64,000 nucleotides of DNA from Embleya sp040629175 (GTDB taxonomy: Bacteria; Actinomycetota; Actinomycetes; Streptomycetales; Streptomycetaceae): NCBI RefSeq assembly GCF_040629175.1, contig NZ_JBEXUX010000001.1:310001-374000 (forward strand). Reading direction: 5' to 3'. Every line of letters begins with the position of its first letter. Position 1 is the first letter of the stretch. The notes beneath the pieces are model-generated. The model made no database searches and was not told where the DNA came from. It saw only the letters and a list, made by a program, of their open reading frames with translations. Positions 35,979 to 44,858 of the stretch are shown piece by piece. The position numbers and the translations under genes are program-made.

Positions 35979-38900
35979 GTGACCCCTGTGGATCAGCCCC
36001 GCGAACCGGCGGCCACCGACGGGCGCCTGGTCCGGCTCGGCTTCACCGACATCGCCGCCGCCGCACGCAACCTGCGCGACCCGGCACTGCTCGGCGCCGG
36101 GGAGGACTCGCTCTTCCTGGACGCGCTCGCCGCCACCGCCGACCCCGACCTCGCACTGCTCGGTCTGGTCCGACTGGCCGAGGCCGCCGCCGACCGCTCC
36201 GTCCTGTTGTCCACGCTCGCCTCGGCGAAGCCCTTCCGGGACCGGATACTGGGCGTGCTGGGGGTGAGCGCGGCACTGGGCGACCACCTCGCGCGCCACC
36301 CCGACGACTGGCGCACGCTGGTCACCTACGACGTCCAGGACGCCCGACCCACGCCGGCCTACTTCCACGCCGTGCTCACCACCGCCACCGCCGGCCTGCG
36401 CGGCGACCCGGCGTTGGACGCGCTGCGGGTCGGCTACCGGCGCTGCCTGCTCTCGATCGCCGCCCGCGACGTGTGCGGCAGCGCCGACGAGCCGACGGTG
36501 GCCACCGAACTCGCCGACCTGGCCGGCGCCACCCTGGACGCCGCGCTCGACCTGGTCCGGCGCGAACACCCGGTCGAGGCCGAGCAGTGCCGCCTCGCGG
36601 TGATCGGCATGGGCAAGTGCGGCGGACGCGAACTCAACTACATCAGCGACGTGGACGTGGTCTTCGTCGCCGAGGCACCCCCCGGCGTGCCCGAGGGCGT
36701 CGCGGTCGCCGCGGCCAATCGGCTGGCCGGCGCGCTGATGCGGACCTGCTCGGCGACCACCGTCGAGGGCTCGATCTGGGAGGTGGACGCCAACCTGCGC
36801 CCGGAGGGCCGCAACGGCCCGCTCACCCGCACCCTGGCCAGCCACCTCGCCTACTACGAACGCTGGGCCAAGACCTGGGAGTTCCAGGCCCTGCTCAAGG
36901 CCCGCCCGGTGGCCGGCGACCCGGCGCTGGGCCGCAAGTACCTGGACAGCGTGTCCCCGCTGGTGTGGACCGCCGCCCGCCGGGAGAACTTCGTCGCCGA
37001 CGTGCAGGCGATGCGCCGCCGTGTCGTGGACAGCATCCCCGCACGCGAGGTGGAGCGCGAGGTCAAGCTCGGGCCCGGCGGCCTGCGCGACATCGAGTTC
37101 GCGGTCCAGCTCCTGCAGTTGGTGCACGGCAAGTCCGACCCGGCGCTGCGCAGCGGCTCCACCCTGGACGCGCTTGCCGCGCTGTCCGCGGCCGGCTACG
37201 TGGGGCGCGACGACGGCGCCGCGCTGGACGCCGCGTACCGCTTCCTGCGCACGCTGGAGCACCGCATCCAGCTCTTCCGGCTGCGCCGCACCCACCTGAT
37301 GCCCACCGACCCGGGCGAGCTGCGCCGGATCGGCCGCTCGATGGGCATGCGGGCGAACCCGGTGGGCGAGCTGGAGAAGGCGTGGAAGCAGCGCACGGTG
37401 GAGGTGCGCCGGCTGCACGAGAAGTTGTTCTACCGGCCGCTCCTGGACGCGGTCGCCCGACTCAAGGCGGGCGAGCAGCGGCTGACCCCGGAGGCCGCGC
37501 GGGCCCGCTTCGAGGCGCTGGGATACGCCGACCCGGCCGCCGCGCTGCGCCACCTGGAGGCGCTCGCGTCCGGGGTCAGCCGGCGCGCCTCGATCCAGCG
37601 CACGCTGCTGCCGGTGATGCTGAGCTGGTTCGCCGACTCGGCGGATCCGGACGCCGGGCTGTTGGCGTTTCGCCAGGTCTCCGACGCGCTCGGCAACACG
37701 CACTGGTATCTGCGTCTGCTGCGCGACTCGGGGGCGGGGTCGTCGGGGGCGGCGGCGGAGTACATGGCGCGGGTGCTCGCCTCCGGGCGACTGGCGCCGG
37801 ACCTGCTGCTGCGCGCACCCGAGGCGGTCGCGATCCTGGGCGATCCGGACGGGCTTCGGCCGCGCTCGCGGGCCGTGCTGGAGACCGAGATCCTGGCCGC
37901 GGTGGGGCGGGCGCCGGGGCCGGAGAGCGCGGTGCAGGCGGCGCGCAGCGTGCGTCGACGCGAGCTGTTCCGGATCGTCGCGGCCGACGTGCTGGGCCGG
38001 CTGGACGTGGACGCCATCGGCAAGGCGCTCACCGATGTCAACGCGGCGACGCTGACCGGCGCGCTCCGGGCCGCGATCGACATGTGCGAGCGCGGCACGG
38101 GACCGATCCCGACCCGGATCGCGATCATCGCGATGGGCCGGTTCGGCGGCTACGAGCAGGGCTACGGCAGCGACGCGGACGTGATGTTCGTGCACGAGCC
38201 GATCGAGGGCGCGCCCGAGGAGGCGGCGACCAAGGCGGCGCACAGCGTGTGCAACGAGGTGCGCCGACTGTTGCAGATCCCGTCCACGGATCCGCCGCTG
38301 TTGATCGACGCCGACCTGCGGCCCGAGGGGCGGCAGGGCCCGCTGGTGCGCACGCTGGCGTCCTACCGGGCCTACTACGAGCGCTGGTCCAAGTTGTGGG
38401 AGAGCCAGGCGCTGCTGCGTGCCGACTTCACCTCCGGCGACGCCGAGCTGGGCCGACGGTTCCTGGCGATGGTCGACCCGCTGCGTCACCCGTGGGGCGG
38501 GATCGACGACACCCAGGTGCGGGAGATCCGCCGGATGAAGGCCCGGATCGAGTCCGAGCGGCTGCCGCGCGGCGCCGACCCGACCACGCACACCAAGCTC
38601 GGGCGCGGCGGCTTGGCCGACGTGGAGTGGGTGGTGCAGCTCTTGCAGTTGCGGCACGCGCACGCGGTGCCCGAGCTGCGGGTGACCGGCACTCGGCAGG
38701 GGCTCGTGGCGGCCCGGGACGCGGGTCTGCTCGACCGGCACGACGCGCAGATCCTGGACGACGCGTGGGTCGAGGCCACCCGGGTGCGCAACGCGGTGAT
38801 GATCGTGCGCGGCCGGTCCTCGGACAGCTTCCCGACCGATGTGCGCGAGCTGGGCGGGGTGGCCCGGCTGTTGGGTCACCCGTCGGACGAGACCGGCAGC

Positions 38901-38996
38901 CTGATCGAGGAGTATCGGCGGGTGACCCGGCTCGCCCGGGTCGTGGTGGAGCGGGTGTTCTACGGGGAGGACGAGACTTCGACGGGCTCGCGCTGA
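35979..38996 (+). CDS. glnE: Glutamine synthetase adenylyltransferase/deadenylase
   Basis: The ~1005-residue bifunctional enzyme adds AMP to, and removes it from, the regulatory tyrosine of glutamine synthetase I. The two nucleotidyltransferase domains are visible: GMGKCGGRELNYISDVDV near residue 210 and AMGRFGGYEQGYGSDADV near 718. Each is followed by its helical PII-uridylyl-transferase-like domain. Its substrate is probably GlnA encoded at 51476. The start is uncertain: GTG 35979 has GATACG eight bases upstream and no Shine-Dalgarno; GTG 35988 and TTG 35958 are alternatives. Its last 37 bases overlap the convergent PAP2 gene. Confidence 0.92.
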   Translation: MTPVDQPREPAATDGRLVRLGFTDIAAAARNLRDPALLGAGEDSLFLDALAATADPDLALLGLVRLAEAAADRSVLLSTLASAKPFRDRILGVLGVSAALGDHLARHPDDWRTLVTYDVQDARPTPAYFHAVLTTATAGLRGDPALDALRVGYRRCLLSIAARDVCGSADEPTVATELADLAGATLDAALDLVRREHPVEAEQCRLAVIGMGKCGGRELNYISDVDVVFVAEAPPGVPEGVAVAAANRLAGALMRTCSATTVEGSIWEVDANLRPEGRNGPLTRTLASHLAYYERWAKTWEFQALLKARPVAGDPALGRKYLDSVSPLVWTAARRENFVADVQAMRRRVVDSIPAREVEREVKLGPGGLRDIEFAVQLLQLVHGKSDPALRSGSTLDALAALSAAGYVGRDDGAALDAAYRFLRTLEHRIQLFRLRRTHLMPTDPGELRRIGRSMGMRANPVGELEKAWKQRTVEVRRLHEKLFYRPLLDAVARLKAGEQRLTPEAARARFEALGYADPAAALRHLEALASGVSRRASIQRTLLPVMLSWFADSADPDAGLLAFRQVSDALGNTHWYLRLLRDSGAGSSGAAAEYMARVLASGRLAPDLLLRAPEAVAILGDPDGLRPRSRAVLETEILAAVGRAPGPESAVQAARSVRRRELFRIVAADVLGRLDVDAIGKALTDVNAATLTGALRAAIDMCERGTGPIPTRIAIIAMGRFGGYEQGYGSDADVMFVHEPIEGAPEEAATKAAHSVCNEVRRLLQIPSTDPPLLIDADLRPEGRQGPLVRTLASYRAYYERWSKLWESQALLRADFTSGDAELGRRFLAMVDPLRHPWGGIDDTQVREIRRMKARIESERLPRGADPTTHTKLGRGGLADVEWVVQLLQLRHAHAVPELRVTGTRQGLVAARDAGLLDRHDAQILDDAWVEATRVRNAVMIVRGRSSDSFPTDVRELGGVARLLGHPSDETGSLIEEYRRVTRLARVVVERVFYGEDETSTGSR

Positions 38997-39874
38997 GGTC
39001 GCTCGCGTCGCCGGTCGTCGTCCTCGTCCCGGCCCGCGCCCGCACCGGTGGGCACACGGTCGGGCTCGGCGGGTCGATCCCCGGGCCCGGCGTCCGCGCG
39101 CGGGTCGTCCGGTGGGTACTGCGGGAAGCGGTACGCGGATCGCCCGTTCAGCAGGCACTGCAGGCCGAAGGCCGCGGCCAGGGTGATCCAGCCGCCGACC
39201 GCGTCGAGCACGAAGTGGTTGCCGGTCGCCACGATCACGAACAGGGTCGCGATCGGGTACAACACCCCGAGCACCTTGACCCACATCGGGCGGGCGAACA
39301 TCACGATCGCCATCGCGCACCAGGTCGACCAACCGATGTGCATCGACGGCATCGCGGCGTACTGGTTGGAGACGTTCTTCATGTCCCCGGACGCCATCGA
39401 GCCCCACGTGTGGTGGACCAGGACGGTGTCGATGTAGCCCGCGCCCGGCAACAATCGGGGCGGGGCCAACGCGAAGAAGAAGTATCCGAACAGCGCCAGG
39501 CCGGTGGTCAGGAACAACACCGTACGCACGGCTCGGTAGCGGCCGGGATGTCGGTGGAAGAGCCACACCAGGACACCGATGGTCACCACGAAGTGCAACG
39601 TCGCGTAGTAGTAGTTCATCGACACGATCAACCAGGTGACGCCGTTGACCGCGTGGTTGACGCTGTGTTCGATGTCGATGTGCAGCGCCTGCTCGACATC
39701 GAGCAACTGTCGGGCGCGGTGCACGGCCAGGTGTTCGCGCTCGGGCACCGCGTTGCGAATCAGCGAGTAGACCCAGTAGCTCAACGCGATCAACGCGAGT
39801 TCGACCACGAATCTGGGCCGGCGCGGCGTGCTCAGATAGGCACGCAATCGGGTCTTCGTGGGGACTGGCTGCAT
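38960..39874 (-). CDS. PAP2 superfamily membrane phosphatase
   Basis: The ~304-residue protein has about six transmembrane helices and PAP2 motifs PSMH (in AAMPSMHIGWSTW) and GNHFVLDAVGG, which supply the two catalytic histidines and the aspartate. The form resembles the PAP2_3/Aur1-like branch, whose members act on lipid phosphates or transfer inositol phosphate. The exact substrate is unknown. A charged Arg/Asp-rich C-terminal tail overlaps the glnE end by 37 bases. ATG 39874 is conservative; in-frame ATGs at 39922 and 39949 are possible, and none has a strong ribosome binding site. Confidence 0.85.
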   Translation of the reverse strand: MQPVPTKTRLRAYLSTPRRPRFVVELALIALSYWVYSLIRNAVPEREHLAVHRARQLLDVEQALHIDIEHSVNHAVNGVTWLIVSMNYYYATLHFVVTIGVLVWLFHRHPGRYRAVRTVLFLTTGLALFGYFFFALAPPRLLPGAGYIDTVLVHHTWGSMASGDMKNVSNQYAAMPSMHIGWSTWCAMAIVMFARPMWVKVLGVLYPIATLFVIVATGNHFVLDAVGGWITLAAAFGLQCLLNGRSAYRFPQYPPDDPRADAGPGDRPAEPDRVPTGAGAGRDEDDDRRRERPQREPVEVSSSP

Positions 39875-40126
39875 GGTTGTCCGTCCGGCTTCGTCGGTCA
39901 CCCGTCGCCCCGACGGCGGCATGGTCTCTCGGCTCGGATTGCCCCCCATGGGTCAAGTCTGCCAGAGCCCATGCTTTCGCCGATCACCCCGTAGGGCCAT
40001 CCGAGGGCGATCTTCTCCCACCCCGGGGGGAGGTATCGGGACGTATCGCGATGGGCTCGGGCAGGCGTTCGGGCGGGTCGGCGGGCGTGCGGTGGGGTGC
40101 GTCGCGGTGCGGGACGGGGACGCGTC
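39875..40126. other. Spacer upstream of the PAP2 gene
   Basis: No gene is supported. ACCCC-N7-GGTAT at 40020-40036 has the spacing of the three operators at 41681-41769 but only one good half, so it is at best a weak relative. Confidence 0.3.
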
Positions 40127-40163
40127 GGTGCCGCCCCCTCGGATTCGTCGAGAGGGCGGCGCC
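40127..40163 (-). terminator. Terminator of the second DHA2 exporter
   Basis: A 15-bp stem with one wobble and one mismatch (40127-40141 with 40149-40163) lies 50 bases after the exporter's stop. Confidence 0.6.
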
Positions 40164-40212
40164 GCGTGTCGTGGACGGGGTCCGGCCGGCGGTTTCGCCG
40201 GTGGGTCGGGGG

Positions 40213-41664
40213 TCAGGGGGTCGGGAGGGACTCGGCCGGACGGTCGGTGGAGGTCGTGGTCGGCGCGGGTGTGCGCCCTCGCAGGGTGACGGCGGCGATC
40301 AGGGCGCCGGCGGCGGCGATCCCGGCGGCACCGAGGAACGCGGCGGAGAAGCCGTCGGTGAGCGCGGCGGGGTTGCCGATCTCCCGGGAGCCGTGCGCGG
40401 CGGCGACGGCGGTCATCGCGGCCAGGCCCAGGGCGGAGCCGATCTGGTAGCTGGTGTTGACGATGCCGGAGGCGAGGCCGCCCTCCTCGGGACGGGCGCT
40501 GGAGATGGCGGTGCCGAGGGAGGGGATGAACGCGAGGGCCATGCCGGCGGCGGCGAGCAGGGAGGCGGGCAGGACGTCGACCCAGTAGTTGCCGTCGGAG
40601 CGGACGAAGGACAGCCACAACATGCCGCCGGCGAGCGCGGCGAGGCCGGTGACCACGAGCGGGGAGGGGCCGAAGCGGGCGATCAGACGCGGCGCGAGCA
40701 CGATCATCATCACCATGATGGCGACGGTCATCGGCAGCAGCGCGGAGCCGGAGGCGAAGGCGCCCAGGCCGAGGACCTCCTGGAGGTAGAGGTTGAGGAA
40801 GAACCACATCGGGATCCAGGCGCCCGCCATCAACAACTGGGCGAGGTTGGCACCGGCCAGGCCCGGCGTGCGCAGGATGCGCAGCGGCATCAGCGGCTCG
40901 GCCCGCTTGCCCTGGAGCAGCAGGAACAGCGCGATGAGGGCGACACCGGCGGCGAGGACGAGGAGCGTCTCGGCCGAGGCCCAGCCGGTCTCGGGGGCCC
41001 GGACGACGGCGTAGACGGCGGCGCCGAGGCCGGCGGTGACGGTGATCGCGCCCAGGATGTCGACGCCGCCGCGACGGGCCGGGGCGTCGGGCATCAGCGC
41101 CGGGGTGGCGACGAGGGCGAGGATCGCGACCGGGATGTTGATGTAGAAGACCCACGGCCAACTGGCGTATTCGGTGATCAGGCCGCCCAGGAAGACGCCG
41201 GCCGTGCCGCCGGCGGGGGCCGCGGCGCCGTACAGCGCGAAGGCCTTGGTCAGCTCCTTGGGATTGCCGCCGAAGAGCATCATCAACAGGGTCAGCGCGG
41301 AGGGCGCGATGAGCGCGGCGCCGACGCCCTGGACGGCGCGCCCGGCGAGCTCGACCCAGACCTGGTCGGCCAGACCGGCGGCCAGCGAACCGACTCCCAG
41401 GACGGCCCAGCCGGTGCTGAACATGCGCTTGGCGCCGAACAGGTCGGACAGCCGCCCGCCGAGCAACAACAGCCCACCGAAGGCGACCACGTAGGCGTTG
41501 AACACCCAGGACAGGTTCTCCTGCGAGAACCCGAGATCGGTCCGCATCTCCGGCAGCGCCACACCGATGATCGACGTGTCCATGATGACCATGAACTGCG
41601 CCAGCGCAATGAGCGCCAACGCGGTCCAACGGCGTGGATTGGGTTGGACCTGCGACTGAGACAT
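40213..41664 (-). CDS. MFS exporter, DHA2 family, behind CsoR-like operators
   Basis: The 483-residue protein has about 14 hydrophobic segments, the helix-1 motif QFMVIMDTSIIGVALPEM, a GRLSDLFGAKRMF motif A, and GAAAPAGGTAGVFLGG in helix 5. It is a proton-driven exporter with an unknown substrate. ATG 41664 was chosen because GGAG lies eight bases upstream. Three identical-architecture inverted repeats (ATACC-N7-GGTAT) stand just upstream; their resemblance to metal-sensor operators suggests induction by copper or a reactive sulfur or aldehyde species, which is inference. Confidence 0.9.
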   Translation of the reverse strand: MSQSQVQPNPRRWTALALIALAQFMVIMDTSIIGVALPEMRTDLGFSQENLSWVFNAYVVAFGGLLLLGGRLSDLFGAKRMFSTGWAVLGVGSLAAGLADQVWVELAGRAVQGVGAALIAPSALTLLMMLFGGNPKELTKAFALYGAAAPAGGTAGVFLGGLITEYASWPWVFYINIPVAILALVATPALMPDAPARRGGVDILGAITVTAGLGAAVYAVVRAPETGWASAETLLVLAAGVALIALFLLLQGKRAEPLMPLRILRTPGLAGANLAQLLMAGAWIPMWFFLNLYLQEVLGLGAFASGSALLPMTVAIMVMMIVLAPRLIARFGPSPLVVTGLAALAGGMLWLSFVRSDGNYWVDVLPASLLAAAGMALAFIPSLGTAISSARPEEGGLASGIVNTSYQIGSALGLAAMTAVAAAHGSREIGNPAALTDGFSAAFLGAAGIAAAGALIAAVTLRGRTPAPTTTSTDRPAESLPTP

Positions 41665-41680
41665 CCTGATCACTCCGTAG

Positions 41681-41769
41681 ATACGCATGGGGGGTATCGA
41701 GCGATCAGGAACATACCCTAGGGGGGTATCGATGCGCCAGAGGTCGGCGGAAATACCTCGGTGGGGTAT
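41681..41769 (-). promoter_or_regulatory. Three 17-bp CsoR-like operators
   Basis: Three 17-base sites share the layout ATACC-N7-GGTAT: 41681-41697 (left half ATACG), 41713-41729 (ATACCCTAGGGGGGTAT) and 41753-41769 (ATACCTCGGTGGGGTAT). Their starts are 32 and 40 bases apart, about three and four helical turns. G/C-tract cores flanked by AT are typical of CsoR/RcnR-family operators. The exporter start is 17 bases from the nearest site. Confidence 0.7.
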
Positions 41770-41792
41770 GTATTCGTCGGGCTGCGACGGCG

Positions 41793-41835
41793 AAAGGCCC
41801 TGCTCCCGCAGTCCGACGCGGGGGCAGGGCCCTTT
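41793..41835 (-). terminator. Terminator of the VOC gene
   Basis: AAAGGCCCTGCTCCCGC (41793-41809) pairs with the complementary arm at 41818-41835, with one bulge and one mismatch. It lies 28 bases downstream of the VOC stop and separates that gene from the exporter's operators. Confidence 0.7.
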
Positions 41836-41862
41836 CCGGGGTGGGCGAGTGGACGCGGTCGG

Positions 41863-42204
41863 TCAGCCGCCGATCCGGTGCAGGCCGAACGGCACGCCCT
41901 GGTCGTCGGTACACAGTGCGAACCGTCCGAAGCCCGGTTCCTCCGGGCGGGCATCCTCCGCGGTCCCGCCCAACTCGCGGACGAGCCGAACGCTCGCCTC
42001 GATGTCCTCCACCGCGAAGAACATCGTGACGGACGACGACGGGTCCCCGCCGTGCAGCCCGCCCCGCACGGTCGGCGTGGTGATCGAGACCTGGCCCGGC
42101 TCGCCGGTCGGTGGGAACTTCCAGTCGAACAGTCGGCCGAAGAAGGTTTGCGCCCGGAGCGGATCCGGGACGCCGATCTCGAAGAAGGTCGGCTCGCCGT
42201 GCAT
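41863..42204 (-). CDS. VOC (glyoxalase/bleomycin-resistance fold) protein
   Basis: The 113-residue protein has the beta-alpha-beta-beta-beta repeats of the vicinal-oxygen-chelate fold: FFEIGVPDPLRAQTFFGRLF at the start, and AVEDIEASVRLVRELGG then FALCTDDQGVPFGLHRI in the second half. Members bind metal or small ligands; no reaction can be assigned. GGGAG precedes ATG 42204 by five bases. It is downstream of the AraC gene with 110 bases between. Confidence 0.85.
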   Translation of the reverse strand: MHGEPTFFEIGVPDPLRAQTFFGRLFDWKFPPTGEPGQVSITTPTVRGGLHGGDPSSSVTMFFAVEDIEASVRLVRELGGTAEDARPEEPGFGRFALCTDDQGVPFGLHRIGG

Positions 42205-42314
42205 GACGACTCCCGCGTGTCGGTGAATGATTCCTCGACGGTAGGCGGGCGACTTGTCGTGGTCTTGGATATTTGGGCCGCCGGGCCGGCCCTCGGCGCC
42301 CCGTCGAACCGCCG

Positions 42315-43172
42315 TCAGACGCCGGCGGCCATGGCCGCGCCCGAGGCGTCGCCGGCCAGGCCGCCGAGGAACGCGGTCGGCGTGCAGCCGGCGTACTCCT
42401 TGAACTCGCGATTGAGGTGGGCCTGGTCGTAGTACCCGCAGCGGATCGCCACCTCGGCGAGCGATCGCACCTCGGGCCGACGGAGCAGGTCGACGGCGTG
42501 CTCGAACCGCACCAGATTGGCCATCGCCTTCGGTGGCAACCCGATCTCGGCCCGGAACCGTTGGGCCAGGCGTTTGCGACTCCAGCCGGTCTGCTCGTGC
42601 AACAGGCCGATCCCGAGATCGCCCCGGCGATCGGTCACCCGGCGCCACGACCCGGCCAACACCGGATCGGCGCCGTGTCCCCGCTCGGCCCGCGCGCCCA
42701 GGGCCGCCTCGACGCGCTCGAACCGCTCCGCCCACCCCGAGTCCCCGCGCAGCCGCTCGACCAGCTCGCCCGTACCCGGCCAAAGCTCGGACACGTCCAC
42801 CACCTGTTCGGCCAACTCGCTCGCCGGTACGTCGAAGAGCACTCCCGCCGCCAACGGCGAGAGTCGCACCTCCAGGACGCGCTGACTGCCGGCGTGCGCC
42901 GCCTCGACCCCTCCCCGCCCGACCCCCACCAACGCCGCCTCGGCCGCGGGGCCGCCGCGCCCGCCCCGCAACAACGAGAGCGGCCCGCCGAGGCCGATCA
43001 ACAACACCAGCACCGGCGCCGGCAACTCGTGCCGCACGATCGGCCCGCCCAGCGACTCGCAGAACCCGCCATAGCCGACCACCAGCCCGTCGAGCCCGCG
43101 CCGCGGGTGCCCGACGGCGGCCTCCCAGCGCCCGCCCGGGCCACTCCCACGCCGAATCCCACCGAAGCTCAC
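42315..43172 (-). CDS. AraC family transcriptional regulator
   Basis: The 285-residue protein ends in a two-helix-turn-helix AraC domain (last ~100 residues: DLGIGLLHEQTGWSRKRLAQ and LAEVAIRCGYYDQAHLNREF). The N-terminal part is a beta-rich ligand domain not recognised further. It may control the VOC gene downstream or the divergent FAD oxidoreductase gene. The start is GTG 43172 or the adjacent GTG 43175, with GGAGGG just upstream. Confidence 0.87.
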   Translation of the reverse strand: MSFGGIRRGSGPGGRWEAAVGHPRRGLDGLVVGYGGFCESLGGPIVRHELPAPVLVLLIGLGGPLSLLRGGRGGPAAEAALVGVGRGGVEAAHAGSQRVLEVRLSPLAAGVLFDVPASELAEQVVDVSELWPGTGELVERLRGDSGWAERFERVEAALGARAERGHGADPVLAGSWRRVTDRRGDLGIGLLHEQTGWSRKRLAQRFRAEIGLPPKAMANLVRFEHAVDLLRRPEVRSLAEVAIRCGYYDQAHLNREFKEYAGCTPTAFLGGLAGDASGAAMAAGV

Positions 43173-43534
43173 CACCCCTCCAGTCTCGCGCGCCGGGGCG
43201 AGGGGCCCGAGGCGAGCTCGCGGGCGCGGGTGCGGTGGGGCGGTTCGGCGACGGACCCGCGACCGGCTCGGGTGGGATCTCCCCGACGGGGGCGCTCCGC
43301 GTCTCGCGTACGGCGCTCGTGATCCGGTGCCGCGGCCCGCCGGGTCGCCGTGCGCTGCGACCGCCGCCGGGCGGCCCACCCGCACTCGCCGAGAGCCCCC
43401 ACCCCTTGTTCGACTCCGGGCCAACTCCCGTGTGGGGCAAGGCGCGTTCGGTGAATTCCGTGGGTATGACCTGTAGGCGACGAAACCGACTCCGCGGCGC
43501 CTGCGGCCGTGGGCAGGGGGACGGGAGGACGACC
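43173..43534. promoter_or_regulatory. Divergent araC/oxidoreductase spacer with SigB-like promoter
   Basis: This 362-base spacer has no supported gene. GCGT (43444-43447)-N14-GGGTAT (43462-43467), facing the oxidoreductase, matches the loose S. coelicolor SigB consensus GNNT-N14-16-GGGTAY. Such a short motif can occur by chance. Confidence 0.35.
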
Positions 43535-44788
43535 GTGGTGGACGTGCGTCGAACCGAGGTGATCGTGGTGGGGGCGGGGCTGGCCGGGTTGAGCGCGGCG
43601 CGGACGGTGGCGGCGGCGGGGGTTCCGGTGACCGTGCTGGAGGCCGCGGAACGGCCCGGCGGGCGGGTGCGCACCGATCTGGTGGACGGATTCCGGATCG
43701 ACCGCGGCTTCCAGTCGCTGACCACCTCGTGGCCTCAGGTGAACCGGCAACTGGACGTCGTCGCCCTCGGGTTGCGTTCGTTCCAGGCCGGTGTGCTGCT
43801 CCACGAGGACGGCCGCACCCAGCGGGTGGGCGATGTCCGCCGGGTGCGGGACGCGCTCGGCGGGCTGCGCAACGGCAACGGCACCGACCGGGCCCGGGTG
43901 GCCGCGCTGCTCGCCCGGGCCGCGTCCACGCCGGTGGCCCGGGTGATGAGCGCGCCCGAGGGGTGCATCGCCGACGCGCCCACGATGCGCGCGCTGCCGC
44001 CCGAACTGACCCGACGTACGCTGCGCCCACTGCTGGCCATGCTGTTGCACGATCCGGCGTTGTGTTCGTCCAGCCGATTCGCCGAGTTGATGCTGCGGTC
44101 GTTCCTGCGCGGCCGGGTGGCGCTGCCCGCGCGCGGCATGGCGGCGGTGCCGGCGCAACTCGCCGCCGGGTTGCCCGCCGGCGCGGTGCGTCACGGCGTG
44201 CGGGTGTTGTCCGTCTCGGCCGACCGGGTGCTCACCGACGTGGCGGGCGAGATCCGCGCCGGCGCGGTGATCGTGGCCACCGACCCGACCACCGCGGTGA
44301 CCCTGCTGCCGGGCCTGCGGATGCCCGCGTTCCACCCGGTGACCACGCTGTACCACGTGACCCGCGAAGCCCCCCGACCCGACGCGTCACTGCTCGTGGA
44401 GGCCGACCCGCGCAGCCCGTTCGCGCACACCGCGGTGGTCACCCAGGTCGCGCCCACCTACGCGCCGGACCGGCGGGCGCTGATCGCCACCACCGTGCTG
44501 GGCCACGACGGCGCGGAGCCGACCAAGCTCGAACTCCGGGTCCGCGAACGCCTGGCCGTCGTTTACGACACGCCCACCACCGAGTGGGCACACCTGACCA
44601 CCTGTCACATCGCGCGTGCCCTCCCGGTGGTCGAGCCCGGCCACAACTTCCGCCGCCCGGTCCGCCTGATCGGCGGCCTGTACGTCTGCGGCGACCATCG
44701 CGACTCCAGCTCCATCCAGGGCGCCCTGGCCTCGGGCCGCCGAGCCGCCCGGTCGGCCCTCCTGGACCTGGGCGTCCCGGCCGGCTGA
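43535..44788 (+). CDS. FAD-dependent amine-oxidase/phytoene-desaturase-like oxidoreductase
   Basis: The 417-residue protein begins with an FAD-binding Rossmann motif (VVGAGLAGLSAARTVAAAG, then VTVLEAAERPGGRVRT) typical of the amine oxidase/phytoene desaturase superfamily. The C-terminal FAD contact is GLYVCGDHRDSSSIQGALAS. The substrate is unknown; no carotenoid genes lie nearby. GTG 43535 is preceded by GGGAGG at six bases. It is divergent from the AraC gene, and a SigB-like promoter sits upstream. Confidence 0.85.
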   Translation: MVDVRRTEVIVVGAGLAGLSAARTVAAAGVPVTVLEAAERPGGRVRTDLVDGFRIDRGFQSLTTSWPQVNRQLDVVALGLRSFQAGVLLHEDGRTQRVGDVRRVRDALGGLRNGNGTDRARVAALLARAASTPVARVMSAPEGCIADAPTMRALPPELTRRTLRPLLAMLLHDPALCSSSRFAELMLRSFLRGRVALPARGMAAVPAQLAAGLPAGAVRHGVRVLSVSADRVLTDVAGEIRAGAVIVATDPTTAVTLLPGLRMPAFHPVTTLYHVTREAPRPDASLLVEADPRSPFAHTAVVTQVAPTYAPDRRALIATTVLGHDGAEPTKLELRVRERLAVVYDTPTTEWAHLTTCHIARALPVVEPGHNFRRPVRLIGGLYVCGDHRDSSSIQGALASGRRAARSALLDLGVPAG

Positions 44789-44858
44789 TTTGGGCCCGAA
44801 CGCCCGAAGGCGGCAAGCACGGACCCGAGCCGGCCCGGGCACACCCGCGTCCCCACGC

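Noticed and set aside
35109..39956. A 1615-codon minus-strand frame
   Set aside because: Only its last ~208 codons are a real TetR gene; the rest lies opposite glnE.
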